Below, in pieces: positions 1 to 10,479 of a DNA stretch of 64,000 bases. Both the position numbers and the translations under genes were made by a program. Where the stretch lies: the NCBI GenBank assembly GCA_036435485.1, contig CM071595.1, positions 105,454,580 to 105,518,579 on the forward strand, written 5' to 3'. This stretch comes from Saposhnikovia divaricata (Eukaryota; Streptophyta; Magnoliopsida; Apiales; Apiaceae). Position 1 is the first letter of the stretch; every line of letters starts with the position of its first letter. The notes under the pieces are model-generated. The model was given only the letters and a program-made list of their open reading frames with translations, searched no databases and was not told the DNA's origin.

Positions 1-270
1 TCTCCATATGAAAATTTTCCATTTACAATCGACGCCTTGAATAATTGGGAAAAATAACAAGTAATAATTTCTTGAATACCCTCTATCGTCTCCTGCCCCA
101 CCCCAATCTCATCCATTAGTTTCTTAAGGTGATTGTTCTTCTTTCTAGCTGATGCATATTTATGGAAAATTCGGGTATTTTGGTCCACTTCCCGCAACTA
201 AAAGTCTAAAACTGTTCGGCACGTTATTTCTAGTAGCTTTCTTGCTTTTCCGGAAGTTGTAGGTACTCCG
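1..270 (-). pseudogene. LINE (L1-type) ORF2 fragment, cut by window edge
   Basis: On the minus strand one frame (about 190 down to 3) reads NTRIFHKYASARKKNN and, about 30 residues later, CYFSQLF. This matches the stretch between endonuclease and reverse transcriptase of plant L1-type ORF2 proteins, where 'GDxNTxFFHxxAxxRxxxN' is followed by 'YFxxLF'. The frame is lost upstream of about 200, so this is a decayed fragment. The rest would lie left of the window. No poly(A) tail or target duplication is visible. Confidence 0.6.
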
Positions 271-344
271 AGCGAACATCACTATACTCCTGTATTCCTT
301 TACTATCTCTCCGAGACCTGAAATTTTGTAATTTGTTTTTACAA

Positions 345-600
345 GGTAACATGTTTTAATTATAAAAGGTAATTGACTATTATTATATAAATAATAGTCA
401 ATTATATTATAAAAGGTAATTTAAATTATTATATTATAAAAGGTAATTTATATTATTATATTATAAATAATTTTATAAAAGGTAATTTATATTATTATAT
501 TATACATAATTTTATTGATAATATATTTTAATTAAAAGATAACATGTTTTAATTATAAAAGACAACTGACTATTGTTATTTATATTATTTTATTATTTAT
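345..600. repeat. AT-rich short tandem repeats
   Basis: The motif TTATAAAAGGTAATT recurs at least five times at irregular spacing, separated by ATTATTATATTATA-type filler. There is no coding potential. It lies between the LINE fragment and the left LTR of the Tat-like element. Confidence 0.65.
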
Positions 601-647
601 TAAATGATCAAAAACCAGCCAAAAACAAAAGTTTTCAATATTTCGGT

Positions 648-1162
648 TGTTGTGGAATAAAAATCGGGTTATCGAATTGCGATTAGGGTTTGTGTTTATT
701 TAATGCAAAGGGATGGTGAGCTTCGAGCTTTAATGGCTGTTTCCGTGTTCGAGACTAATCGGTCCTCACAGAGTGCCTACGTATCTCGTTATTGAGAATC
801 AAGCCAAGACGTAGTTCTGAGATGAAGGGTCTGGCCCTTTAAATATGCTGTAGGAGCCTTAGAATCGTAGTAGTATTCGGATACTTGGTGGGCAAGCCAC
901 CGCCTCGAGAAAGGTTCTAGACTCCTTCCTTGTGGGAGTCTGCTTCCATATCGAATTAGGTACCTTGGAGGCTAAGTCTGGTTGAAATAGCATTCTTATC
1001 TGATTACTATTGCTGAGCTGTTTATCACCCTTAATATTAATTACGAAATTAATATTAAAATAGGGATTCTGACCTCATTAATGGGCCCCACGTTTGGACC
1101 ATGCTGGGTCTAATTATTGTCATATTAAATGTGTCTTTAGGGCTTATTTTCAGCCCATATCA
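648..1162 (-). repeat. 3' LTR of the Tat-like element
   Basis: It starts TGTTGTGGAATAA and ends CATATCA on the plus strand, so it has the canonical TG...CA ends in both orientations. It matches 9536-10050 over its full 515 bp with about 16 differences. It is the 3' copy because the polypurine tract adjoins its inner edge. Confidence 0.9.
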
Positions 1163-1180
1163 TTTGTCCCCCAACTTCTA
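1163..1180 (-). other. Polypurine tract of the Tat-like element
   Basis: The minus strand reads AGAAGTTGGGGGACAAA directly before the LTR start TGATATG. This is the usual plus-strand primer position and fixes the element's orientation as minus. Confidence 0.8.
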
Positions 1181-1613
1181 GGAAAACTGATCAGGTTTTC
1201 CTCGAAGTTTTATCGGCCTTTTCGAGACTTGGGTCAGGGTTTATTGCTTGTTGTACACTAGTGTTTCACGAATACCGTCTTAATGTAAAGTGTGGAGCGA
1301 CCTACACATTTATGACGTTTGGCTTTATTCGAAGCTAATGGTATTTACGTCTTATAGGGAATTATAGATAAATTCCTTGCGTTCTTTATGTACCCACAGG
1401 TATTTTACTATTTTTTGATATTTTACCAAAAATACTTAATGGTACTTTCAGGCATAAAATAATTTTTAGAAATAATTTTTCTATTATCCGGGATTTTTTG
1501 GAAATTATTGTCCAATTTCCCAATTTTAAATCATTATTGGCTTGTTTTCAGAATTTTTAAAGGATTTTCTTCCATTAATAATTTCAGAAAAATACCCTGC
1601 CAAAAATGAAGCG

Positions 1614-2190
1614 TCCTAGGTGGGGGTATTCCCGCCAAGGAGACCACTTTACTTAGCCACGCCAAGAAAGTTGGTCTCTTGGGCGTGGGTATGCCTTCGT
1701 CTATCAAAAATCAACCTGGGCGTGGGTTCCCCCGCCAAGGAGACACCTTCCTTAGGCACGCCTTGGAAGTTTGGTCTCCTGGGCGTGGGTGTACCTTCAT
1801 CCCTCAAAATCCAACCTGGGCGTGGGTACCCCCGCCAAGGAGACACATTCCTTAGGCACGCCTAGGAGGTTTGGTCTCCTCGGCGTGGGTGTACCTTCGT
1901 CCCTCAAAAACCAACCTGGGCGTGGGTACCCCCGCCAAGGAGACACCTTCCTTAGGCACGCCTAGGAGGTTTGGTCTCCTGGGCGTGGGTATACCCTTGT
2001 TTATCAAAAATCAAACTGGGCGTGGGTACCCCCGCCAAGGAGACACCTTCCTTAGGCACGCCTAGGAAGTTTGGTCTCCTGGGCGTGGGTATACCCTTGT
2101 TTGTAAAAAACGAGCCTGGGCGTGGGTATCCCCGCCTAGAAGGTACTTTGCGAACCAACGCCTAGGAGTTTTATCCTCCTGGGCATGGCC
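1614..2190. repeat. Tandem array, ~100-bp unit, 5-6 copies
   Basis: Successive units beginning CCTGGGCGTGGGTACCCCCG recur at about 1706, 1815, 1915, 2015 and 2115, with a diverged copy at 1617. The spacing is 100 bp for the central units. Each unit contains AGGAGAC and, about 40 bp on, its complement GTCTCCT, plus the palindrome TAGGCACGCCTA, so each unit can fold. The short open frames here result from the periodicity. The array lies in the 3' region of the retroelement, between the antisense gene's promoter and the polypurine tract. Confidence 0.92.
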
Positions 2191-2385
2191 TTTTTAATTG
2201 GGCTTCCAGCCTTTCAACTCTGACAGATCTTTATCCTATTTTCTAAAAATGTCATAGAACTTTCTAGAATTTATTAAAATCAATTCAAAATTTGAATTTC
2301 ATGGGCTTCCCGCCTATTCAAACGCCCAGTCACCTGTTGACAGCCCATTTACTTACTACAAACGGTTGAGTGACCGACCGTGAAC

Positions 2386-2397
2386 TCTATAAAATAG
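2386..2397 (+). promoter_or_regulatory. TATA box for the antisense gene
   Basis: TCTATAAAATAG is a good plant TATA box. It lies about 225 bp before the ATG at 2623, leaving room for a ~200-nt pyrimidine-rich leader. It faces opposite to the retroelement's own transcription. Confidence 0.6.
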
Positions 2398-2622
2398 TGG
2401 TGTGCGTTCCTCATTTCACATTCCACTTTTCTGCAAGAATTTTCTCTCAATATCCCCCAAATACTTTCCAAAAAGCTCTACTAGGGTTCTGTCGTGAGGC
2501 GATTTCCGGCACCTTTCCACCGCCCTATTCCCCAGTTTCCGTTTGAAGATCGTTGAATCTTCATCTTCTCCAACTTTTTCTTTCAATTTTTCTGGGTTCA
2601 AGCTTACAAAGGAAGCGCTTCA

Positions 2623-3462
2623 ATGGAGGATTCCAATTCTTCAGGCCAGTCTCAACTCGCTCATACCTCTACCGCTGCTCCAAGGGTTTCAAGGGGTAAG
2701 AACCCTAAAACTTCTCTTGTTCATGCCAGTGTTTTTTCCCTTAGAGATCTTTTAAACGAATTTGGCCAAGCTTTTCCCAATATGCTTCACTTAGATGCTT
2801 ACGAGTATAAATCAAAATACAAACAGCATAGGGTAGATATTTTATCCCAACTTTTTCGTATTAATGGGCCTTATAGGGCGGTTGTTCCGGTCCCAAACGA
2901 AAGGGCTTGTCACCCAAAGCCTGGGGCAATTAGGGTTTACAAAGAAACTTTCTATGCTGGTTTCCGCCTTCCACCTCCTCCTTTTGTTTGCCGTCTTTTA
3001 GCGGAAGCCAGGGTTTGTCCAACCCAAGTTATGCCAAATGCATGGCATTTTATTTATTGTTTCATGGTCCAGTGTAAGAAACATGGGCTTGAGCCCAGTA
3101 TTTCTGTCTTTCGTTATTTATTCAAGTTTGTCAAATCTTCTGACAACTCGGGTTGGGTCAAAATCCAACACCGTTCTCTAGCCCGTTCTTGTTTCGTTTC
3201 GAATTCCGCTCCCGATTCCCTTCCTGTTAGGAAGACGGAGTGGTTTTACGTCTTTTTGGATGGGGATGATTGGGACAACTATTTTCGGCCCAATTTCTGC
3301 AGAGCCGTTGATGGGCCTGTCAGGAGTATAAAATTGGGTGTGGAAGAAGAGGCTGCCATAGCTTTGTTAACATCTGATAATTTGCATCAATGTGCAAATT
3401 TGATTTCTAAAGATTCGTTGCAGGCCCATGGGCTAAGCGATTTGGGCCCTGAGGGTAATTAA
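2623..3462 (+). CDS. Antisense gene of the Tat-like element, first exon (putative gypsy-type transposon protein family)
   Basis: This frame of 279 codons starts MEDSNSSGQ and stays open, although it lies antisense to the retroelement. The body (residues ~45-215) resembles the plant family catalogued as 'putative gypsy type transposon' (Transposase_28, PF04195): a conserved first helix (VFSLRDLLNEFGQAF), a central 'PNAWHFIYCFMVQCKKHG' segment and a 'GWVKIQHR ... WFYVFLDGDDW' segment. No enzymatic motif is known or visible. The end at 3462 is probably a splice donor (GAGGGTAATT at about 3455), with an acceptor TTGCAG ending at 3539. Function is unknown; this family recurs as the extra ORF of Tat-lineage elements. 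Assignment is by memory of the family, not by a search. Confidence 0.7.
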   Translation: MEDSNSSGQSQLAHTSTAAPRVSRGKNPKTSLVHASVFSLRDLLNEFGQAFPNMLHLDAYEYKSKYKQHRVDILSQLFRINGPYRAVVPVPNERACHPKPGAIRVYKETFYAGFRLPPPPFVCRLLAEARVCPTQVMPNAWHFIYCFMVQCKKHGLEPSISVFRYLFKFVKSSDNSGWVKIQHRSLARSCFVSNSAPDSLPVRKTEWFYVFLDGDDWDNYFRPNFCRAVDGPVRSIKLGVEEEAAIALLTSDNLHQCANLISKDSLQAHGLSDLGPEGN

Positions 3463-3539
3463 CTTGAAATCCTCACTTCTTGCCTTATTAAAAATTTTAT
3501 GCTAGATATAATTTTCTGACATTTTGTACTCATTTGCAG

Positions 3540-4483
3540 CAAAAGCTGCTCTGGAAGCAATTTTCAGGCCACAAGGGCAAAAGGGCCAGGGTAGTAACAG
3601 AAAATCCTCAGGCCAAAAGGGCCAGGACTGAGGATGCCTCTCCTGTAGTGGAGCATGTTCCTGCCTTTCTTCAAGAAAGGCCAGTTCCAATTGATGAAGA
3701 CCTCACTCCTTTCACAGTGGGATGGGGGTTATGCAACAGGGACACAGTGTGGGCGACTCTAGGGCCACAACTGAGTGGTCTAAGAGCATGGTTACTCCAC
3801 GAGATAGGGCCCACATTGTGGAGTCTTCTGATGATCTGCAGATTGAGCTTCTTGGGGCCAAAGCTGTTGCTTCGGTAATTTTTTCTTCAACTCCTTAATT
3901 TAATTGTATTTCCATTTCCCTTATTCAATTGTTTTCTCTGCAGATGAACGCCTACCTTCAGGCCGCCGTTCATAATCTTAAAATGGTGCGTGCTGACAAG
4001 ACTATAGCTGAGAGGGACAGAGATAGATACTTTGCCTCCTCTGAGGCAAATTTTGCTCATTTTAGGGAGGTGGAGAAGGAGCTGGCAGTGGAGAAGGAGA
4101 GGAACAGGAAGCTGCAGCTGGAGGTGCAGCAGAATAGGGAACACATCATAGTTGACTACAAGGCTTCTAAGGACTTTCATGATGTCTAGAATGCCGAGTA
4201 TGATGCGAATTTTCCTGGTACCTTTAAGGAGTGCTGGGAGGAGATCATCGAGGAGCTGAGCGGGAAGATCGAGGGGGTGTCCCTGGAGAGATTCCCGGTT
4301 CCTGCTATCCCTGGAGTAACAGCTGCTTTGGAGGTTGCTACAGAGGTAGCTGTGGATGGGGACTCTCAGCCCACTCAGGATCCACCTTCTTCTCCTGGGG
4401 TAGAGGAGTTAGATAGTTCTGCTAAAGGAGCAGATCCTCCTCTTACCCAAGGAGATGTTGTAGTTGATGACTTAGATGTGTAG
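3540..4483 (+). pseudogene. Antisense gene, downstream exons, frame broken
   Basis: Two further exon-like blocks follow. The first (3540-3876) begins after TTGCAG and ends before GTAATT. It encodes a basic KRAR-type stretch and an acidic, Pro-rich stretch, but the frame needs at least one shift near 3720. The second starts after CTGCAG at 3944 and encodes a coiled coil rich in E, R and K (RADKTIAERDRDRYFASSEA, then VEKELAVEKERNRKLQLEV). It has an in-frame TAG after DFHDV near 4187, then an acidic tail ending DDLDV at 4483. Coiled coil plus acidic tail is usual for the C-terminus of this family. The gene is probably inactive as it stands. Confidence 0.6.
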
Positions 4484-4907
4484 ATGGCCCTGCATGGCTT
4501 ATTTCTGCTTTTTATCTTTATTTATTCCAAACTTTTGCCCTTCGGGGTTTATGATGTAAAACTTAAACTTAACTTATCTATGCAGTTAGTTTCTTTTGTT
4601 TCCATATTCTTGTTTTTGCTTATAGTCTGCTGCGCTCTTGTACTTAGCCCCTTGGCTTATACTATACTCACAAATTTATACATCGTTCGTCTTTTAAAAT
4701 AACAAAATGAAAGAAGTAATCTGATGGAAGCAAAAACAAACTTTATTGATAAGCTAACATAATGTCAATGGAATGGGTTCAACCCTTACATAGTAGTCTA
4801 CTTCCTACTCTGAGCTTAATGGCTCTGGAATGGTTTCATCGAACCTTATTTCTATTTCTCCTAATAAATAGATAGAAAGCTGAATCCGTACAAGGATGGC
4901 TCACATA

Positions 4908-5920
4908 TAATAAATCTTCAGGTTCAAAGCATGCCAAGTTCGTGGCAATTCGTTCCCATCTAATGTCTCCAACTTGTAGGATCCTCATCCTAGTGTCTTC
5001 TTGACTCGATATGGCCCTTCCCAGTTAGGGGCTAGTTTTCCTTTCTGTCCAACTCCTGAAGCTTCTATTTTCCTTAGAACCAAGTCGCCTTGTCGAAAGA
5101 ACCTCTCCTTAACCCTTAAATTGTAGTAGAAAGACGCTCTCTTCTGATGCTCTGCATTCCTGGCATTTGCTTCGTCCCTAACCTCATCAATTAGGTCAAG
5201 GGCGAGTCTCATGCCCTCTTCATTAACTTCTGGTTCATATGCTTCAACTCGAGGTGATGCGTGCATAATCTCGAGGGGCACAACTGCCTCGGCCCCGTAA
5301 GCCAACAAGAACGGGGTTGCTCCAGTTGATACTTTACAGGTGGTACGATACGCCCACAGTATAGGCAATAGCTCGTCCACCCAAGTGTTCCTAGAACATT
5401 CGACCCTCTTCTTCAGTCCATCAAGGATGATTCGATTGGCGACCTCTGCCTGTCCATTTGCTTGCGGATGTGCTACTGAAGTAAAACGAAGCTCAATGGC
5501 ATTTTCCTCGTAGTACTTCTTAAATTCCTCATTGTTAAACCGTGTCCCATTATCCGTCACAAGGACTCGAGGGATCCCATATCTGCAAATGATGCTCTCC
5601 CAAAAGAACTGGGAAACTTGCTTGGTGGTTATTTTCACCAAAGGCTTAGCCTCAATCCACTTAGTGAAGTAGTTGATGGCAACTATCAGAAGCTTCCTTT
5701 ATGCTGAAGCTACGGGGAAAGGACCAAGTATATCCATTCCCCACATTGCGAATGGAATAGGGGAGATAATCGACGTTAACATTTCAGGCGGCTGCCTTAC
5801 TATCGGAGCGTGATTTTGGCATCTATCGCACCGCTTGACATAGCTCTGTGCATCGGCCAACATCTCTGGCCAGTAGAATCCCAAACTGGTTATTTTGTGA
5901 GCTAGGGCTCTGCCCCCCAA
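4908..5920 (-). pseudogene. Integrase of the Tat-like element, disrupted
   Basis: The frame begins inside the zinc-binding domain (WPEMLADAQSYVKRCDRCQ), so the two conserved His are missing. An in-frame TAA at 5699-5701 follows FPVASA. The catalytic core resumes with VAINYFTKWIEA, where the first Asp of the DDE triad (normally 'IDYFTKW') is Asn. The second Asp (VTDNGTRF) and the Glu (HPQANGQAEVANR) are kept. A stop at about 4985 precedes the C-terminal segment (YKLETLDGNELPRTWHALNL), which ends near 4908. Integrase inserts retroviral-type cDNA into the host chromosome; this copy cannot be functional. Confidence 0.85.
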
Positions 5921-5924
5921 GTGC

Positions 5925-7706
5925 CAGGTATAGGTAAAGAGTCTCCCCAGGACTTGGTTTGGCCAACAACAGGGCTTCAGCCATGTATTTCTTCAATTGC
6001 TCAAAGGCCTCTTGGCTCTCAGGGGTCCACTCAAAATTTTTCACCTTCTTCAATGCCTGAAAGAAAGGCAAGCATATATCACCAGACTTGGAGATGAATC
6101 TTCCTAAAGCCGCTACCCGGCCTGTTAACTTCTGCACATCTCTTATAGAGCGTGGCGGTTCCATATCCAAGATCGCCTTGATCTTGTCAGGGTTGGCCTC
6201 TATGCCTCTCTTTGAAACCATCAAACCTAAGAATTTTCCAGATCCAACACCAAAAGCACACTTGGCTGGATTCAACATCATTTTGTGGTGCCTCAGCACT
6301 TCGAATGCCTCTCTAAGGTGTTTATTGTGGCCTGCCTTGAATAGGCTCTTGACCAGCATGTCGTCAACATAGACCTCCATGATTTTTCCAATCAGATGGG
6401 CGAATATTTTGTTCACCAGTCGTTGGTATGTAGCTCCTGCATTCTTTAGACCAGAAGCCATAACAAGGTAGCAGAAAACACCAAAGTCAGTTATGAAAGA
6501 TACCTTTGGGATGTCATCCTTGTGCATCCTAATCTGATTGTAGCCGCTGAACCCATCCATAAAGCTGAACATCTCATGTTCGGCTGTGGCATCTATCAAC
6601 ATATCTATCCTTGGCAGGGAGAAACAATCCTTTGGGCATGCATAATTCAAATCAGTGAAGTCTATACACATCCTCCACTTCCCATTTGCCTTCCTGTCCA
6701 TCACAGGGTTAGCCAACCATTCGAGGAACTGTATCTCTTCAATAAACCCAGCCTCTAAGAGCTTGTCAACTTCTTGCTTAATGGCCTCTTGCCTTTCAGG
6801 AGCAAAATTTCTCTTCTTTTGATTTATCGTCTTCCGCCCAGGATCAACGTTCAACTTGTGAGTTATGAGTTGGGGATCAATCCCTGGCATATCAGCTGCT
6901 ATCCAAGCAAACACATTGCTATTTTCTTGCAAAAATGCTATCAACTTGCCCTTCAGGGGTTCCTTCAAAGAAGCTCCTACATAAGTTACTTTCTCAAGGT
7001 CGCTCAACTCTAGAGGAATAGGGACTAAGTCCTCTGCTGGCTTCCCTCGATATTCATCATCATCACGGACATCCATGTCTTCAATCGGAAGTACCTGCCC
7101 CCCGATTCCATCAGCTCTTAATGCGGATACGTAGCAGCTTCTTGCCATTTTCTGATTACCCTTTTGTTCTCCAACACCATTCCTGGTTGGAAACTTAATT
7201 TTCATGTGGTATGTAGAGGCAACAGCCTTGAATGCTTGAAGTCCGGTCCTCCCAAGGATTGCGTTATAAGTCGAGGATGCCTTTATCACAAGAAAATTCA
7301 GCATATGAGTGGCTTCCTTAGGTTCTTGCCCGATTGTCACGGGTAACTGAATAGTCCCTTCAACCTTGGACTCGACTCCATTAAACCCGTATATCGGCAT
7401 GTTGGTCGGGGTCAACTGAGAGTCAGTGTATCCCATCTTTACGAATGCGTCATGAAACAAAATATCAACAGAAGCTCCATTGTCTATCAAGACTCGCTTC
7501 ACCTCCGAATTTCCAATAATAGGGGCTATGACCAACGGGTCGTCATGGGGGAATTTCACCCCTTCAAGGTCTGAATCATCAAACCCAATTGCTATTTCAG
7601 TCCTAGCACGTTTAGGGGCTTCTCCCACGATGTGCATCACTTCTCTAGCATATGCCTTTCGAGAGTTTCGAGTTGTTCCGGCCGCCGTTGGGCCTCCCCA
7701 AATCAT
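5925..7706 (-). pseudogene. Protease-reverse transcriptase of the Tat-like element, RNase H deleted
   Basis: The long frame holds an aspartic protease (VLIDNGASVDILF, residues ~70-82) and a complete reverse-transcriptase palm: LNYACPKDCFSLPRID, then FSFMDGFSGYNQI, then the catalytic EVYVDDMLVKS. The thumb ends at PGETLYLYLA. The next bases belong to the integrase zinc-binding domain in another frame, so a deletion at about 5920 removed all of RNase H and the start of integrase. The first ATG at 7706 is probably not the true start, because a frame change separates this frame from gag between 7763 and 7706. Confidence 0.85.
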
Positions 7707-7762
7707 GTTAATAACTGGCCCTCGGGGCTGTTGATTATGATCATGATCGCGATCGTTATCTC

Positions 7763-9502
7763 TTATGTCATTGTCTCTTCTATCATAGTCCCTTCTTTGG
7801 GTCCACGATCATCACCCTTTGTGAACTTGTTCAACTTCCCTTTTCGAATCAAGAACTCAATTTCATCCTTCAATTGTCTACAATCATCTGTATCATGACC
7901 CACATCACGGTGGTACCTACAGTACTGCTCCTTATTTCTTTTTGCGGGATCACCCCTAAGTGGCTTCGGCCAACGAAAGTCTTTATCCTTTTCAATATCT
8001 AACAAGATCTGACTCCTAGGAGCGTTCAGCCTTGCATAATCAAAAAATCTAGGCCCCAAACCTTTCTTTGACGGTGACTCAGAGTCTTTGCTAGTCCGGT
8101 GATACTTGTCGCTAGCGTCGTACTCTTGCTTTCATTTCTTTGAGTCGTTGGAACCCTTGCCATTGCCCCCTACGACTTCCTTCTTTATGCTATCCTCAGC
8201 CTTGATGTACTTGTCGGCCCTTCTTTGGAGTTCGGCCATGTTTTCAAGAGGATGTTTTGCCAAAGACCTTTTAAAGAAGAGATCAGTGGTTCCGTGTTCC
8301 AGGGCTACCGTGGCCACCTTATTTTCCAGATCAGTGATATTCAACGTCTCCTTGGTGAATCGCTTGAGATAATCCCTTAAATTCTCATTCTTCCCCCGCA
8401 CCACATACATGAGAGATGCAGAACTTTTTTCATGAACTTTCCCACTAATGAACTGGCTGACAAAGGCAGCGCTTAACTCCTTAAAAGAGCCAATCGAATT
8501 CGCACGTAGGCGGCTATACCACCTTTGAGCCATGCCCGACAGGGTTTGAGGAAACGCCTTACACTTCAAGGCGTCGCTCGCAGGCTGCAACAGCAGTGCA
8601 TTTGAGAATGTCCTGACATGGTTTGCGGGGTCGCCCGTTCCATCATAAGCCTTAATTGTCGGCATCTTGAACTTCCTTGAGATGTGGGCATTCATCACCT
8701 CCTCAGTAAACGGAGGTGTGGGATCATCAGGATCCCCAAGTGGCATCAGATCCTTGGGGTTGCTTCTGGGGGTGTCCACCCTTGTCGATTTTTCAGTTGG
8801 GGCATCGGCCCTTCGCTGTCTCCTTGAAGGCCTTTCCAGATTTATAATAGGAATCCTCCCTGTAATTGGAGGAGGTCGAATCAGACTTTGCCTTGCTTGC
8901 TCCCTAGCAATATCATCCTTCAACCTTTGGATTTCAGCCTCTTGAGCCTTAATCATTTCCTCAGCCGTTTGGGGAGGTCCATCATGGATTCTTTGGGACC
9001 TCCTCCGAGGTTCTCTACTAGCACGTCGCCTCCTTGGGGCTTCTTCACGATCATCATCGTCATCCTCAGATGTCGAATCATTAGTATAGGGGCCGGAGTA
9101 GTCATCGTACTCTCGATCTCGGATCCGTAAGGCATGACCGCTAGGTCCAGGTTCCCTTTGTCGAGGGGGATAATTAGGCAACCCATACATCGGGTTTGTA
9201 TTCATGGGGAGATCCGTAGTGTGGATCTGTATTCCCGGGGGTAGTGTACGATCAACGTTATCAAGAGGAGAAACCACCATCTGAAGGGGGTTAGTTTCTT
9301 GGTTTTGAGGGATAATCACGGGTAAAGTTCCCTCAACATGGGGAATCGTCCCTGAGGGTTGAGAGGCTAGAGGTTGAATGACCGTCCCTGTTGATGGGGG
9401 TAATTGTCCTTCTTCAGCAGTGATAAGCGGATTAGAGGTGGCAGGTGGAGCAGAGCTAAGGGGTATGGCCTCAGTTGATGTTGTTCTTCGTGTTTGAACC
9501 AT
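7763..9502 (-). pseudogene. Gag of the Tat-like element
   Basis: The frame opens at ATG 9502, 34 bp inside the 5' LTR, and reads 456 codons to a stop at 8132. The N-terminal third is Pro-rich and low-complexity. The acidic and Arg-rich middle includes SEDDDDDREEAPRRRR. The capsid-like Retrotrans_gag domain follows (FKMPTIKAYDGTGDP ... MAQRWYSRLRANSIGSF). After the stop the same frame continues from 8059 with the zinc finger CRYHRDVGHDTDDC, so the stop is a single disabling change. Gag forms the particle that packages the element's RNA. Confidence 0.85.
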
Positions 9503-9517
9503 GGTTGATGTTGTCGT

Positions 9518-9534
9518 CCCACAGACGGCGCCAA
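9518..9534 (-). other. Primer-binding site of the Tat-like element
   Basis: The minus strand reads TGGCGCCGTCTGTGGGA one base inside the 5' LTR. The TGG start and the position mark the tRNA primer site. I do not assign the tRNA with confidence. Confidence 0.75.
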
Positions 9535-9535
9535 A

Positions 9536-10050
9536 TGTTGTGGAATAAAAATCGGGTTATCGAATTGCGATTAGGGTTTGTGTTTATTTAATGCAAAGGG
9601 ATGGTGAGCTTCGAGTTTTAATGGCTGTTTCCGTGTTCGAGACTAATCGGTCCTCACAGAGTGCCTACGTATCTCGTTATTGAGAATCAAGCCAAGACGT
9701 AGTTCTGAGATGAGGGGTCTGGCCCTTTAAATAGGCTGCAGGAGCCTTAGAATCGTAGTAGGATTCAGATACTTGGTGGGCAAGCCACCGCCTCGAGGAA
9801 GGTTCTAGACTCCTTCCTTGTAGGAGTCTGTTTCCATATCGAATATGGTACCTTGGAGGCTAAGTCTGGTTGAAATAGCATTCTTATCTGATTACTATTG
9901 CTGAGCTGTTTATCACCCTTAATATTAATTACGAAATTAATATTAAAATAGGCATTCTGACCTCATTAATGGGCCCCACGTTTGGACCATGCTGGGTCTA
10001 ATTAATACCATATTAAATGTGTCTTTAGGGCTTATTTTCAGCTCATATCA
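9536..10050 (-). repeat. 5' LTR of the Tat-like element
   Basis: This is the partner of 648-1162. On the minus strand, TATTTAAAGG (9724-9735) is a plausible TATA box for the genomic RNA. The perfect palindrome TTAATATTAATTTCGTAATTAATATTAA-like stretch near 9920-9945 is kept in both LTRs. Confidence 0.9.
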
Positions 10051-10155
10051 ATAATAATATCAAAATTCAAAAGAAATTCAGCTAAAATGTAAAAATTTAA
10101 AATTGATGTGTAAACAAAGTTATTTTAAATTCAGATCTTAATTCTAAACTAATTC

Positions 10156-10330
10156 TGTTAACATATTATTATGATGTTACAAAAATTATTATTATTAGGG
10201 AAAAGGGAATAGTTTCCTTTACTATGATTAGGTATTAGCTATATAAGCGATCATTATATTGTAAACGAATTAAGGTTTAAGCCTTCGCAATTGAATAAGA
10301 CGAGTATTTGTTTATAATATAATGATCGCT
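10156..10330 (+). repeat. Plus-oriented LTR copy (left arm)
   Basis: It shares TGTTAACATATTATTATGAT, then GATTAGGTATTAG and AACGAATTAAGGTTTA, with the reverse complement of 10952-11129. The next ~95 bp (10310-10405) pair back onto it as a hairpin of about 70 bp per arm. Confidence 0.65.
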
Positions 10331-10479
10331 AATATAACTAATACCTAATCATAATAAAGGAAAGTATCCCCTTTTTCATAATAAACATAATAACAATATG
10401 CTTATGCGTTGGTTGTCGCATCGTCGTTGGATTGGTAAAATCTCTCCCACAAAACCATCATCATTGTTGTTGTGGTTTT

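Larger units (their letters stand above)
648..10050 (-). mobile_element. Tat-like Ty3/gypsy LTR retrotransposon, full-length but defective
   Basis: Two 515-bp direct repeats (648-1162 and 9536-10050) bound the element; by eye they differ at about 16 sites (~3%). Read on the minus strand the order is 5' LTR, primer-binding site, gag, zinc finger, protease, RT, integrase, a long 3' region, polypurine tract, 3' LTR. The PR-RT-IN order, the protease motif VLIDNGAS, the finger CRYHRDVGHDTDDC and the extra antisense gene before the 3' LTR fit the Tat/Ogre group. RNase H is deleted and the integrase is mutated. The 5-bp flanks (TCGGT and ATAAT) do not match, so there is no target-site duplication. 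Confidence 0.88.

Noticed and set aside
1620..2165. Overlapping 61-81-aa frames on both strands over the tandem array
   Set aside because: They restart every 100 bp and exist only because the repeat unit lacks stops in some frames.
4484..4702. 72-aa hydrophobic frame after the antisense gene
   Set aside because: AT-rich 3' flank without a start context; probably the 3' UTR of the antisense gene.
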